DNA of 64,000 bases from Coleofasciculus sp. FACHB-T130. GTDB taxonomy: Bacteria; Cyanobacteriota; Cyanobacteriia; Cyanobacteriales; FACHB-T130. Numbering within the stretch: position 1 is the stretch's first letter; every line of letters begins with the position of its first letter. The notes beneath the pieces are model-generated. The model made no database searches. It had not been told where the DNA came from and saw only the letters and a program-made list of their open reading frames with translations. The stretch lies in assembly GCF_014695375.1 (NCBI RefSeq), contig NZ_JACJOG010000049.1, positions 1 through 64,000 of the forward strand, read 5' to 3'. This document shows, in pieces, positions 36,296-46,129 of this stretch. The translations under genes and the position numbers were made by a program.

Positions 36296-37024
36296 GTGAT
36301 TGCTAACTTAGTTGAAAATGGTTGGGAAGTAATTTATCATCGCGCCCATGCCTTGCTAGCTGCTCAAATAGCGGGTCACTGGCACCAAAAAGATCGCCCA
36401 GAACGCTTGATCGAGACGGTGGCGGCAATTTCCCATCACGACGACTTAGAACGCGAGTGGGAAGGAAATCACCTCACTGAAGCGGGGGCACCCTTGGACT
36501 TTACCCTCGACAAGAAAACGGATCTCAAAAAGCTGGCTACACTGACGCAGAATTCCCGCTACCGAGGACGCTGGGTAGCTTTGTTGATTTCGATGCATAC
36601 CAGCTTTCTCAATGAAGGGAAACGGGGAGAGTCGCCAGAATTGGACAAATTTCTGGATGAGCAAAAAGAGCATCAAAAGCTATGGATTAAGGGGTTGAAG
36701 ATTACCCAAAAGGAAGCCGATAAAGCTTATGCATTTATGCAATGGTGCGATCGCTTCTCACTCATCCTCTGCAATCACGAGTTGCCTGCTGGTGAGCGGG
36801 CTTTGGAAATCAGCAAGGGGCCAGACGGAAAGCGCTATGATGTGGTGCAGCGTAGCGATGGGAATCTCACCGTGCAACCTTGGCCTTTTGCAGAGGAAAA
36901 GTTTACGGTGAATGTGGAAGCGTGCTACCTCAAACAAGTGAAATTTGACTCAAATGCGGAACTCACGCAAGCACTTCAAGAAGCACCAATTGACATTTTA
37001 GAGTGGACATTAGTGAAGTCCTGA
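36296..37024 (+). CDS. DUF3891 family protein
   Basis: A 242-residue soluble protein. It has an HD-like spacing of metal-binding residues: YHRAHALLAAQIAGHW, then AISHHDDLEREW. A C-terminal region carries FMQWCDRFSLILCNHELP. DUF3891 has no known reaction; the HxxA...HHDD pattern suggests an HD-type metallo fold, which is my inference. The start is GTG 36296, with AAGGAC a few bases upstream. It is followed by a repeat-rich spacer and ilvC. Confidence 0.85.
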   Translation: MIANLVENGWEVIYHRAHALLAAQIAGHWHQKDRPERLIETVAAISHHDDLEREWEGNHLTEAGAPLDFTLDKKTDLKKLATLTQNSRYRGRWVALLISMHTSFLNEGKRGESPELDKFLDEQKEHQKLWIKGLKITQKEADKAYAFMQWCDRFSLILCNHELPAGERALEISKGPDGKRYDVVQRSDGNLTVQPWPFAEEKFTVNVEACYLKQVKFDSNAELTQALQEAPIDILEWTLVKS

Positions 37025-37025
37025 C

Positions 37026-37109
37026 GGATAGGGAATGGGTAATCGGTGATGAGTCAGTCGCAACAAACCAAAGACTCGCGACTCCTAACCATTACCCATT
37101 ACCAATTTT
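37026..37109. repeat. GGTAATGGG-type inverted repeat before ilvC
   Basis: GAATGGGTAATCGGTGATGA and the facing TAACCATTACCCATTACC form a long imperfect hairpin, with GAGTC and GACTC inside. The sequence is of the same kind as at 38426-38484, so it is a dispersed small palindromic repeat. Confidence 0.6.
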
Positions 37110-37135
37110 CTAAGCATAGGGTGATCTTGACGTAG

Positions 37136-38188
<1,053 letters not shown>

Positions 38189-38217
38189 GCCGTTAGACAG
38201 GAAACTTAACCTTGGAT

Positions 38218-38256
38218 AAAAACCCGCTTTCTTTAAAGAGAGCGGGTTTTTAAGTT
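38218..38256 (+). terminator. Intrinsic terminator of ilvC
   Basis: AAAACCCGCTTTC pairs with GAGCGGGTTTTT (ending about 38252), and more T residues follow. Confidence 0.88.
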
Positions 38257-38425
38257 TTTGCAATACTAATTTATTCTTTTGATGCTTTAATTCAGCTTCT
38301 CCCCAAGGATTGCAGCACTAACCGGAAAGTATTGCTGCTTAGCGAGTATGTGTAAAGTTTTATATGGGAAAAAATCGGCTTACCGACAACTTTCATTTTT
38401 CTTTATAAATGCGCTCGGAAGTACC

Positions 38426-38484
38426 AGTCATCGGTAATGGATAATGGGAATAAACATTTTCCACTAACCCATTACCGATTGACT
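38426..38484. repeat. Inverted repeat at the end of the small membrane-protein gene
   Basis: AGTCATCGGTAATGG (38426-38440) faces CCATTACCGATTGACT (38469-38484). It overlaps the stop of the minus-strand gene ending at 38483, so it may terminate it. It is of the same family as the repeat at 37026. Confidence 0.6.
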
Positions 38485-38701
38485 ATTTGGTTCCTTTTTC
38501 CTCTTGTTCAATCGCTTTTTCGGTTCGCTCGTAAACATTCCTCGGTTTCTTAGTGGGAAATAATCCCAGTAAAGAGTTATTCAAAGCGGTTCGGGTGTTG
38601 AAACTAGCTGTACTTAAGGGTTTTGGCAGAACGCGATCGCCAAAACCAATAAACATCAAAGCTAAAATAATCACCAATGGCGTAACTGTCTTTTTATCCA
38701 C
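38483..38701 (-). CDS. Small single-span membrane protein
   Basis: A 72-residue protein. An N-terminal membrane segment (TPLVIILALMFIGFG) is followed by a short soluble part with the pattern SFNTRTALNNSLLGLFP and a charged tail. It appears to be a small conserved cyanobacterial protein; I cannot name a function. It diverges from the CHAT-TPR gene with only 6 bp between the starts, so the two promoters must overlap with coding sequence. Confidence 0.65.
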   Translation of the reverse strand: MDKKTVTPLVIILALMFIGFGDRVLPKPLSTASFNTRTALNNSLLGLFPTKKPRNVYERTEKAIEQEEKGTK

Positions 38702-38707
38702 AATCGT

Positions 38708-41398
38708 ATGAAAATTTTTCTAAGGTACTTTCTTCTATTGTTCCCTCAAAAACAGGAAAAGTTAAACAGTCAAAAGGGATTTTATCTGTTTTGGGCGGCT
38801 GTCTTGTCTTTACTCGCGCCTTTCTATTTATTACCCCCCTTATCAGCAGCATCGGAACGAGAAAATATCCTGAAGAATTCCCAGGCGAAAGGAGACGAGG
38901 ATTTTATCAGTGGTGTCAGGGCAAGTGTCAGGAAAAGCTTACAAACCGCCCGTACAGAGAAAGCAGCCATAACGAAACAGGTTGTTAAACCAGATCCCGT
39001 CACCATTGATAATCGATCCCAGACATCTGACAGGCAAAGCGCTAGCGAATTCAACGCAGACAAACTGCTGCAACTAGGAATTCGGCAGCATCAAACGGGA
39101 CAATTTCAAGAAGCCTTAAAGTCTTTGCAAAGGGCACTCAAACTCTACCAAGAGATTGGTTCGCGCCCGGGTGAAGCGAATGTGCTGTTGAATATTGGCG
39201 AAACTTACTTCACGTTAGGGCAATATTTGCGATCGCTTGCATTCTACTACCAGACCTTAGATATTCTGCAAGGCATCGGCGATCAACCGGGCGCGGCTAA
39301 GGTGTTGGATAATTTGGGGAATGCTTACTTTTATCTGGGGGATGAAAAACAAGCAAAAGATTTTCGCGATGCAGCACAAAAGCTGAGACAAGAAATCGGC
39401 AACCCAAAACGAGAAGCCGCTTTTTTAGGGAATGTGGGAATCGCTCACGAATCAGAGGGAGAATATCCAGAAGCGATCGCACTTTACCAAGAACAGCTAG
39501 CGACAGCACGAGAAAGCCGCAATCCCAATGCAGTGCTGGATTCTCTCAATAACCTGGCAGAAGCTTATCGCACCTTGGGACAATACCCGGAAGCCATTGA
39601 CTTTTATCAGCAGCAGTTGCTAATTGCTCGGAAAAGTGGCAACGCCACGGAAGAAGGGTATTTTCTCAACAGTATTGCGGACGCTTTCGAGGCGCAAGGG
39701 CAATATCCAGAAGCGATTGAAGTCAGAAGACAGCAAGTTGCGATCGCTCAAAAAAGTGGTGATGCGGCTTTGCAACTGATTGCCCTGAATAATTTGGCAA
39801 AAACTTACCAAAATGCGGGGCAATTTGAGCAAGCGATCGCGCTGTATCAAGAACCCCTAGAGGCGGCGAGGAAAACAGGCGATCGCTTGGCAGAAGGGAC
39901 GGCGCTGAATAATTTGGCATTCGCGCTTCTCAAATCAGGTAAACCAGAAGAAGCCAAAGAAACCTTACTCAATTCAGTTAAAACTTGGGATGCTATCCGT
40001 GCCAACTTAGGCAGCACTAATCGCTATTTGGACGCGCAAACAACGACTTATCAGCGCTTGCAACAAGTTTTAATTGCTCAAAAACAGCCGATTGCCGCCT
40101 TAGAAATGGCTGAACAAGGGCGGATCAGGTCGATTGTCGATTTATTGCGGCTGCGCTTATCTACCGAACCCGTGGGATCGGGTTTAAAACCTGCACCGAA
40201 AAAACTGATTTTTCCCACGATTGAAGAAATTAAAAAAATCGCCAAACAAGAAAACGCCACACTTGTTGAATATTCAATTATTCCCGATGAAGGACTTTAT
40301 GTTTGGGTGATTCCGCCTAGTGGGGAAGTGACGTTTCGGCGCATCGAACTCGGTGCCCAAAATACAATTTTTCCCGTCTCTTCCATCGAAAATGTAATTG
40401 CCAAAATTCCTGAATCTCTAGGATTACAAGCGCCTGCCAATTCTCCGAAACCCACAGCGGCAGAACCAGCGACAACAGGTAATGCAACATCCTCACCGGC
40501 GAAAGTGCCAATCATTCAGGCCAAACCGTTGCTGCAACTGCATCAACTATTAATTAAACCAATTGCCGATTTATTGCCAGAAGATCCAAACGCCCGTGTT
40601 ATCTTCATTCCGCAAAAAGAAATGTTTCGGATTCCGTTTGCGGCTTTAGTAGATGTTTATGGCAACTCCCTGATCGATAAACATACCATTCTGACAGCAC
40701 CGGCAATTCAGGTACTTGCTTTAACCAAAGAACAACGAGGAAAAACTTCTGGGGGCAATCGTCTGGTGGTCGGAAATCCCGTGATGCCGCGAATTGCACC
40801 AGCACTGGGACAGGCACCCAAGGCGTTACCCCCGCTAGCAAATGCAGAACAGCAAGCCTTAGAAATCGCTGACTTCCTCAAGACAAAATCTTTGCTAATT
40901 GGCAACCAGGCGACAAAGGCGGCGGTTTTGGAACAGATGCGGAAAGCGAAGAGCGTCCATCTCGGAACTTATGCGATTCTGGATGATGTGAAGCGCCAAG
41001 GTGTCCCCGGTGCGATCGCACTTGCTCCCGGTGGTTCCGATAATGGCTTACTTACTTCTGCTGAAATTCTGGAATCTTTTGCCCAACCCAAAGGGCAACA
41101 CCTGCGTCCTGAATTAGTCGTTTTCACTGCTGTTGAAAACGGCAAGGGTAAAACAACTGGCGATGGAGTAATTGGTTTGTCTACTTCTCTGATTGCAGCG
41201 GGTGTTCCGACTGCGATCGTGCCTTTGTGGTCTGCGCCAGATGCTCCCACAGGTGCGTTAATGAGTGAATTTTACAAGCAGTTGAAGCAGAACGACGATA
41301 AAGCCAAAGCTTTGCGCCAAGCCATGCTCAAAATCAAGCAACAAAATCCCAATCCTAAAGACTGGGCAGGATTCACGTTAATTGGAGAACCCAGATAA
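38708..41398 (+). CDS. TPR protein with degenerate CHAT domain
   Basis: An 896-residue protein. A membrane or signal segment lies at about 25-48 (FYLFWAAVLSLLAPFYLLPP). Seven or eight TPRs of about 40 residues follow (115-430; for example YPEAIALYQEQLATARES), then a CHAT (caspase-like) domain at about 510-896. CHAT proteases need a histidine and a cysteine. The first motif reads VHLGTYAIL, with Tyr755 for the histidine. The second reads VFTAVENGKG, with Val809 for the cysteine. The fold-defining GLLTSAEIL and GVIGLSTSLIAAGVPTAIV are intact. It should not be a protease; it may act as a scaffold or pseudo-caspase. Confidence 0.9.
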   Translation: MKIFLRYFLLLFPQKQEKLNSQKGFYLFWAAVLSLLAPFYLLPPLSAASERENILKNSQAKGDEDFISGVRASVRKSLQTARTEKAAITKQVVKPDPVTIDNRSQTSDRQSASEFNADKLLQLGIRQHQTGQFQEALKSLQRALKLYQEIGSRPGEANVLLNIGETYFTLGQYLRSLAFYYQTLDILQGIGDQPGAAKVLDNLGNAYFYLGDEKQAKDFRDAAQKLRQEIGNPKREAAFLGNVGIAHESEGEYPEAIALYQEQLATARESRNPNAVLDSLNNLAEAYRTLGQYPEAIDFYQQQLLIARKSGNATEEGYFLNSIADAFEAQGQYPEAIEVRRQQVAIAQKSGDAALQLIALNNLAKTYQNAGQFEQAIALYQEPLEAARKTGDRLAEGTALNNLAFALLKSGKPEEAKETLLNSVKTWDAIRANLGSTNRYLDAQTTTYQRLQQVLIAQKQPIAALEMAEQGRIRSIVDLLRLRLSTEPVGSGLKPAPKKLIFPTIEEIKKIAKQENATLVEYSIIPDEGLYVWVIPPSGEVTFRRIELGAQNTIFPVSSIENVIAKIPESLGLQAPANSPKPTAAEPATTGNATSSPAKVPIIQAKPLLQLHQLLIKPIADLLPEDPNARVIFIPQKEMFRIPFAALVDVYGNSLIDKHTILTAPAIQVLALTKEQRGKTSGGNRLVVGNPVMPRIAPALGQAPKALPPLANAEQQALEIADFLKTKSLLIGNQATKAAVLEQMRKAKSVHLGTYAILDDVKRQGVPGAIALAPGGSDNGLLTSAEILESFAQPKGQHLRPELVVFTAVENGKGKTTGDGVIGLSTSLIAAGVPTAIVPLWSAPDAPTGALMSEFYKQLKQNDDKAKALRQAMLKIKQQNPNPKDWAGFTLIGEPR

Positions 41399-41451
41399 TG
41401 CGCCAAACTTGCCCCACTCTTAATACTGTCTAGGAACGAGAAAATCCGGCT

Positions 41452-41472
41452 CCCTCTCCATTGCGGGGAGGG
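41452..41472. terminator. Hairpin between CHAT gene and SDR gene
   Basis: CCCTCTCC and GGGGAGGG form a short GC-rich stem, followed by TTGGGGAGGGGTTC. It lies between two convergent genes. It is part of a CCCTCTCC-type repeat common in such genomes. Confidence 0.55.
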
Positions 41473-41517
41473 TTGGGGAGGGGTTCTTCCCAGATTGCTG
41501 AATGAGGGGCGATATTT

Positions 41518-42339
41518 CTAGGCTTCCTTATCTTTGAGCTGGAAAGTTTTCCGAAACACCCACTGCATAAAGCCGGGAAACATATTATAAGAGGCTTTCG
41601 ATAGATTGGCGGAACCGACCAAAACTTCAGCTCGCTGATGCTTCACCCCCTCCCAAATTGCCTTTGCTACATCCTCCGGCTTCTCCACCACTGGAGTACT
41701 CAGTACCTGATTGAGCTGATCTCGACGCGCTTGGGCATCTTCTACATTTTTACCTCCAAAGATTGCCCGTTCCATCAAACTACTCTTGATTAAATTCGGG
41801 TAAATCCCACAAACATGAATGCCTTTGGGTGCGAGTTCCGAGTGCAGCGCTTCGGTCAATCCAGTTACCGCAAACTTGCTGGTATTGTAAGGCACAAGAT
41901 AAGGAACGGGTACTTTACCCCCGATGGAACTCAGATTAACAATTGTGCCCTGTTTTCGCTCCAGAAAATGAGGTAATAGGGCGTGAATCGTATGAATATA
42001 TCCCCACAGGTTGAGGTCTATCGTCTGGTGCCAATCGTCTAAAGAGAACGAGTCTGCTGGCCCGGATATATAACGCCCTGCATTATTGATTAGGACATCG
42101 ATAGCGCCATATTCTTCCAACGCCTTTTGAACCAGGGTTTTCACCTGTTCGGGGTCTCTGACATCGGTGGGAACAGCTAGGGCTTTTCGACCGAGCGATC
42201 GCACTTCTTGTGCCGCCGCTTCCAAGCGGTCAGCCTGACGCGCCGCCATTACCAGGTCATATCCATTCTGGGCAAACAAGAGAGCCGTCGCTTTGCCGAT
42301 GCCTTGAGAAGCACCCGTAATTAGTACCGTGGCAGCCAT
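41518..42339 (-). CDS. SDR family oxidoreductase
   Basis: A 273-residue classical SDR: TGASQGIG, NNAG, NLSSIGG and YNTSK. The dinucleotide loop (MAARQADRLEAA) has an arginine, which suggests NADPH. The C-terminal EVLVGSANLSKASYNMFPG stretch is shared with the SDR at 12903 (EILVGWQSHL), so both may act on lipid-like substrates. It converges on the CHAT gene. Confidence 0.9.
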   Translation of the reverse strand: MAATVLITGASQGIGKATALLFAQNGYDLVMAARQADRLEAAAQEVRSLGRKALAVPTDVRDPEQVKTLVQKALEEYGAIDVLINNAGRYISGPADSFSLDDWHQTIDLNLWGYIHTIHALLPHFLERKQGTIVNLSSIGGKVPVPYLVPYNTSKFAVTGLTEALHSELAPKGIHVCGIYPNLIKSSLMERAIFGGKNVEDAQARRDQLNQVLSTPVVEKPEDVAKAIWEGVKHQRAEVLVGSANLSKASYNMFPGFMQWVFRKTFQLKDKEA

Positions 42340-42606
42340 AAAGTTGGTTTAAATAATATTGCTTTGCCCTCTCAGTTTGTTCAACAAAAATGGGAAAATC
42401 CTCTAGCTTTTGTCAGACTTTTTATCAAAAACTACTGAAATTCTGCTTCCCTAAATTTCGCCTGACTTTGTGATATAGATTACTTTGCCCAAAACCCCTT
42501 ACATCTTCCTTGAGAATTAAATGCACATTGGAACTATAGGCAGAGCGCGGTGCCCAATTGGATAGCTAGGATGAATGCGTAATCGATTTGTTAAGGAATG
42601 TAAACG
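42340..42606. other. Spacer upstream of the hli gene
   Basis: 267 bp without a gene between two divergent genes. I saw no HLR1-type light-response box that I trust. Confidence 0.5.
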
Positions 42607-42813
42607 ATGCAGACTCGCCCTACTGATTTACCACCTGTTGCTAGCGCGTACAATGGCAAAGACCGCAATGCCTTTCTGTTTGGCTGGAATCCCCAAGCCG
42701 AGCTATGGAACGGACGCTTGGCGATGATCGGCTTTTTGGCTTACCTACTTTGGGATTTAGCAGGCTACAGCGTCGTTCGGGACGTGCTGCACCTGGTTTC
42801 CTATACCCGCTAA
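42607..42813 (+). CDS. High-light-inducible protein (Hlip/Scp)
   Basis: A 68-residue single-span chlorophyll-binding protein. The LHC signature AELWNGRLAMIGFL provides Glu32, Asn35 and Arg37 (ExxNxR), the chlorophyll ligands and salt bridge. Hlips protect photosystem II assembly under excess light. ATG 42607 is 6 nt from a weak AGGAATG. The gene is monocistronic. Confidence 0.93.
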   Translation: MQTRPTDLPPVASAYNGKDRNAFLFGWNPQAELWNGRLAMIGFLAYLLWDLAGYSVVRDVLHLVSYTR

Positions 42814-43215
42814 TGCCTATATCCGCTAATGATTGACTTGCAAGACTCGTCTAGCTGGCAGTTGTAGATAAAGGCTTCATCTGCCAGCCGGACGGTCAAG
42901 CATTCGATGACCTTGCTACCGATATGTAATCAGGGGCAGCGGCAAAACGTCTCTGGTTCGGATCGCAGCACCAGCAATCCTTTACAATAGTTATATTATT
43001 TTTACAGTATTTAACAAAAAGGAAGCGCTATCTCATCCAGACTACTGAGCATCAACACAGTTTTCTTCCCAGAGTGACTTGCACTCGATCGATATTTTTT
43101 AAAAGATGAGTATCGTGTAAACTAACCGCGATCGCGGGTTCTGGAAGGATAGGGTAGCGATCGCAATTCTCTCCTAAATTTTTGCTCAAAAGGAAAGCTA
43201 CAAATTTATACAAGT
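42814..43215. other. Spacer between hli and crtW
   Basis: 402 bp without a supported gene. The minus-strand frame at 43052-43285 overlaps crtW and has no protein-like features. An AT-rich stretch at 42980-43020 may hold the crtW promoter. Confidence 0.5.
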
Positions 43216-43992
43216 ATGATCCAGCTCGAACACGCACCTCCGCAACAAGCAAAACTTCCGCGAATACAAAGAAGTGAAAATCCAATTATTGGACTTGTTG
43301 TTGCTTTTTCTATTATTGGCATCTGGGCAAGCAGTCTGGTTTTCTTAATGTCCCTTGATTGGTCGCAAATTCCAACGGTGTGGAGAATCCCCGCGATCGT
43401 TTGGCAAATGTTTCTTTATACAGGATTATTCATTACCGCCCATGATGCAATGCATGGAGTGGTGTTTCCTGAAAACCGTAAGATTAATAATTTGATAGGT
43501 TCATTCGTATTATTGTTATATGGTTTCTTTTCTTTTGACGAGTTATTGAAAAAGCATGGGGTACACCACCAGCACCCAGCAAGTGAAGTCGATCCGGATT
43601 TTCACAACAGTCAGCATAAAAACTTTTTTGCCTGGTATTTTCACTTTATGAAAGGTTATTGGAGCTGGACACGCTTGTTTGCTTTAATGGCTTTCTATAA
43701 CCTGATTGCTTTCACGCTGCCGATCCCAGAATTGAATTTAACTTTATTTTGGGTGATTCCTTCAATTTTGAGTTCGGTGCAATTATTCTTTTTCGGCACC
43801 TTCCTACCTCACCGAGAGCCACAAGAGGGTTATAAAGATCCTCATCGCGCCAAAACTAATGCTCTGCCCGTTTTCTGGTCATTTATCACCTGCTATCATT
43901 TTGGCTACCACGAAGAACATCACGAACATCCGCATCTTCCTTGGTGGCAGCTACCAGAAGCTTACAGAATGAATCAGACCGTTTCAAGTTGA
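43216..43992 (+). CDS. crtW: Beta-carotene ketolase CrtW
   Basis: CrtW adds a keto group at C4 of the beta ring, giving echinenone or canthaxanthin. The 258-residue membrane di-iron enzyme has three histidine clusters: HDAMHG (His76 and His80), HGVHHQHPA, and YHEEHHEHPH near the C terminus. About four membrane segments. In cyanobacteria echinenone feeds the orange carotenoid protein; crtO is the alternative enzyme. A bidirectional terminator follows. Confidence 0.94.
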   Translation: MIQLEHAPPQQAKLPRIQRSENPIIGLVVAFSIIGIWASSLVFLMSLDWSQIPTVWRIPAIVWQMFLYTGLFITAHDAMHGVVFPENRKINNLIGSFVLLLYGFFSFDELLKKHGVHHQHPASEVDPDFHNSQHKNFFAWYFHFMKGYWSWTRLFALMAFYNLIAFTLPIPELNLTLFWVIPSILSSVQLFFFGTFLPHREPQEGYKDPHRAKTNALPVFWSFITCYHFGYHEEHHEHPHLPWWQLPEAYRMNQTVSS

Positions 43993-44031
43993 TCAATCAC
44001 TGCTTGTACTGACAAATGCAATTTTAAGCAG

Positions 44032-44064
44032 AAAGAAGGGGCGTAGCTAATACGCCCCTTCTTT
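44032..44064. terminator. Bidirectional terminator between crtW and TPR gene
   Basis: AAAGAAGGGGCGTA (44032-44045) pairs perfectly with TACGCCCCTTCTTT (44051-44064) across GCTAA. T or A runs lie on both sides. The flanking genes converge. Confidence 0.9.
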
Positions 44065-44067
44065 TTG

Positions 44068-45873
44068 TTACTTTTTAATCGGTACTTTGGGTGGCGGGAG
44101 GCTTTCTTTCTTTTTCTCTTCCAATTTTTGTTCTTCTAACTTCTTTTCTTCCAACTTTTGCGTGGCAAGAGTTTTGTTTTCCAGCGCTAAAGTGTTTTTT
44201 GGATCGAGTTTCAAAACTTCATCAAAGACAGCGATCGCTTCTTCTAACCGATCTAACAGCAACAGGGCGACGCCTCGACCGGCAAGACTATTCGCATCAT
44301 TGGGCGTAATGCGAATCGCCTGGGCGTAAGCGGCGATCGCTTCTTCATACCGTTCTAAAGCGACTAACACGACGCCTCGGTTGTACCAAGCTTGTGATAA
44401 TTCAGGATTGAGGCTAATCGCGCGATCGCTTGAGGCGAGGGCTTCGGGGTTTCTTCCCAAATGCCATAGCACTACCGTTCGGTTCGCCCAGATATCGGCA
44501 AGCAGCGATTGATTGAAGTTCGGATCGCTACTTTTAATCGCTTGATCGTAAGCGGCGAGTGCCTTGGGATAGTCTTTTACTGTTCTCAGTATCCTGCCTT
44601 TGTTGAACCAAGCTTGGGCATAGTTAGGATTCAAGGTGGTGGCGCGATCGCTCGAAACGATCGCTTCCGAGTATCTTCCCAAAAACCACAGGGTAACGCT
44701 GCGGTTGTTCCAAGCTTCAGGGTAATCAGGGTTAAGACCGATCGCGCGATCGTGAGAGGCTAATGCTTCTTCGTATTTGCCTTGTCCAGATAAGGCATTC
44801 CCCCGCTGATCCCAGGCTAATGATGGACTCGCTTCACCCCATCTCCCATCTCCTTGTAATGCTTTATCGCAGGCGGCGGCGGCGTCTTCGTACTTGCTGA
44901 CTTTGTTTAGCGTCGCGCACTGGTTCGCTAACGCCACAGAGTAAGTGGGACTCAATTTAACCGCCATTTCCTGAGAGGGGAGTGCTTGGGCGTACTTACC
45001 CACCAGTGACAGCAAAACGCCATGTTCAGTCCAAGCGGTGGCGTCTGTGGGATTCAGCGCCAAAGCTTGATCGTAAGAAGCGATCGCTTCTTGGTACTGA
45101 CTTAATTTTTTCAGCGCCACGCCTCGGTTGTACCAGGCGATGGCTGGAGTCCCAGCGCCCCAATCAGCATCACTTTTCAGCGCCAAATCGCAAGCAGCGA
45201 TCGCTTGCGAATATTGCCCAGACGCAGACAGTGCAGCGCATCGATCCGCTAAAGCTAAGGAATAATCCGATTTAATTTCTAAGGCTTGGTCAAAAGAAGC
45301 AATCGCTTCGGCGTTCTGTCCCAGCTTCCTTTGTGCTAATCCTTTGTTGTACCAAGCGATCAGCGGCGTATTGTTCTCCCAATTTCCATCGCCTCTGAGT
45401 GCTTTGTCGCAAGACGCGATCGCGTCTTCATATTTGCCTAAGTTAGCGAGGGCGATACATCGATTCGCCAAAGCTAGGGAATAATCGGGTTTGAGACGGA
45501 TAGCCTTATCAGCAGAAACCAGGGCTTCGGTGTATTTTGCTTGTCCTAGCAGCCCATCCACTCGGTCAGTCCAGATTTTCGGTTTTTTGGGATCGAGAGC
45601 GATCGCTTGGTCGCAAGCCGCGACGGCTTCTGCATATTTCTTCTCGTCCCCCAATAAGTCACACAAACTCCCCCAGTAATCAATGTCCTTCAACTCCAGG
45701 GGTGGCTGCGGCGCTGGCTGTGCCAGTATCTGGGAGCCGTAAAAACTAACACTTACACAATAAAAACTTAACAGAAATAAACTAAAAGTAAAAAATCTTT
45801 GCTTCGCCTTTTTCTCTCTGCGGGATTGCCCTAGCAATGCGATCGCCTTCTTTAAATTGCCGTAGTCTGCCAT
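44068..45873 (-). CDS. Exported TPR repeat protein
   Basis: A 601-residue protein. A signal or anchor segment (FFTFSLFLLSFYCVSVSFYG, about 27-46) precedes about thirteen TPRs of 34 residues; many read YxxAIASYDQALALNP. Longer units alternate with shorter ones, and pairs such as ATGAP-type and DADWGAGTPAIAWYNRGVA segments recur, showing internal duplication. The tail is a lysine/glutamate coil (KLEEKKLEEQKLEEKK) and a proline-rich end. It has no enzymatic domain, so it is probably a protein-interaction scaffold outside the cytoplasm. Confidence 0.88.
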   Translation of the reverse strand: MADYGNLKKAIALLGQSRREKKAKQRFFTFSLFLLSFYCVSVSFYGSQILAQPAPQPPLELKDIDYWGSLCDLLGDEKKYAEAVAACDQAIALDPKKPKIWTDRVDGLLGQAKYTEALVSADKAIRLKPDYSLALANRCIALANLGKYEDAIASCDKALRGDGNWENNTPLIAWYNKGLAQRKLGQNAEAIASFDQALEIKSDYSLALADRCAALSASGQYSQAIAACDLALKSDADWGAGTPAIAWYNRGVALKKLSQYQEAIASYDQALALNPTDATAWTEHGVLLSLVGKYAQALPSQEMAVKLSPTYSVALANQCATLNKVSKYEDAAAACDKALQGDGRWGEASPSLAWDQRGNALSGQGKYEEALASHDRAIGLNPDYPEAWNNRSVTLWFLGRYSEAIVSSDRATTLNPNYAQAWFNKGRILRTVKDYPKALAAYDQAIKSSDPNFNQSLLADIWANRTVVLWHLGRNPEALASSDRAISLNPELSQAWYNRGVVLVALERYEEAIAAYAQAIRITPNDANSLAGRGVALLLLDRLEEAIAVFDEVLKLDPKNTLALENKTLATQKLEEKKLEEQKLEEKKKESLPPPKVPIKK

Positions 45874-46129
45874 AGCGAGAGCTGAATTTTAGACTTCAAT
45901 AATAGCATAAGCGCGACCATTTATTCCCTTGCCAAAATTAATATTTAACACTTTATCTGTAAAGTAAAATAAACTCTTGCCAGGTTTAAAAAAATTAGAA
46001 AAGTATGATTATCTTAATCCTTGCGGGAGCTGGCAATAAATGTCCGGATTTTTATAAAAAACGCTTGAATATACTCTGTCAACGCCCTCATCTATTAACG
46101 GAATCCTACGGATTCTTGCCTTAACAATT

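Noticed and set aside
36090-36299. Plus-strand open frame between the DUF4349 and DUF3891 genes
   Set aside because: It occupies the promoter region of two divergent genes and has no conserved pattern.
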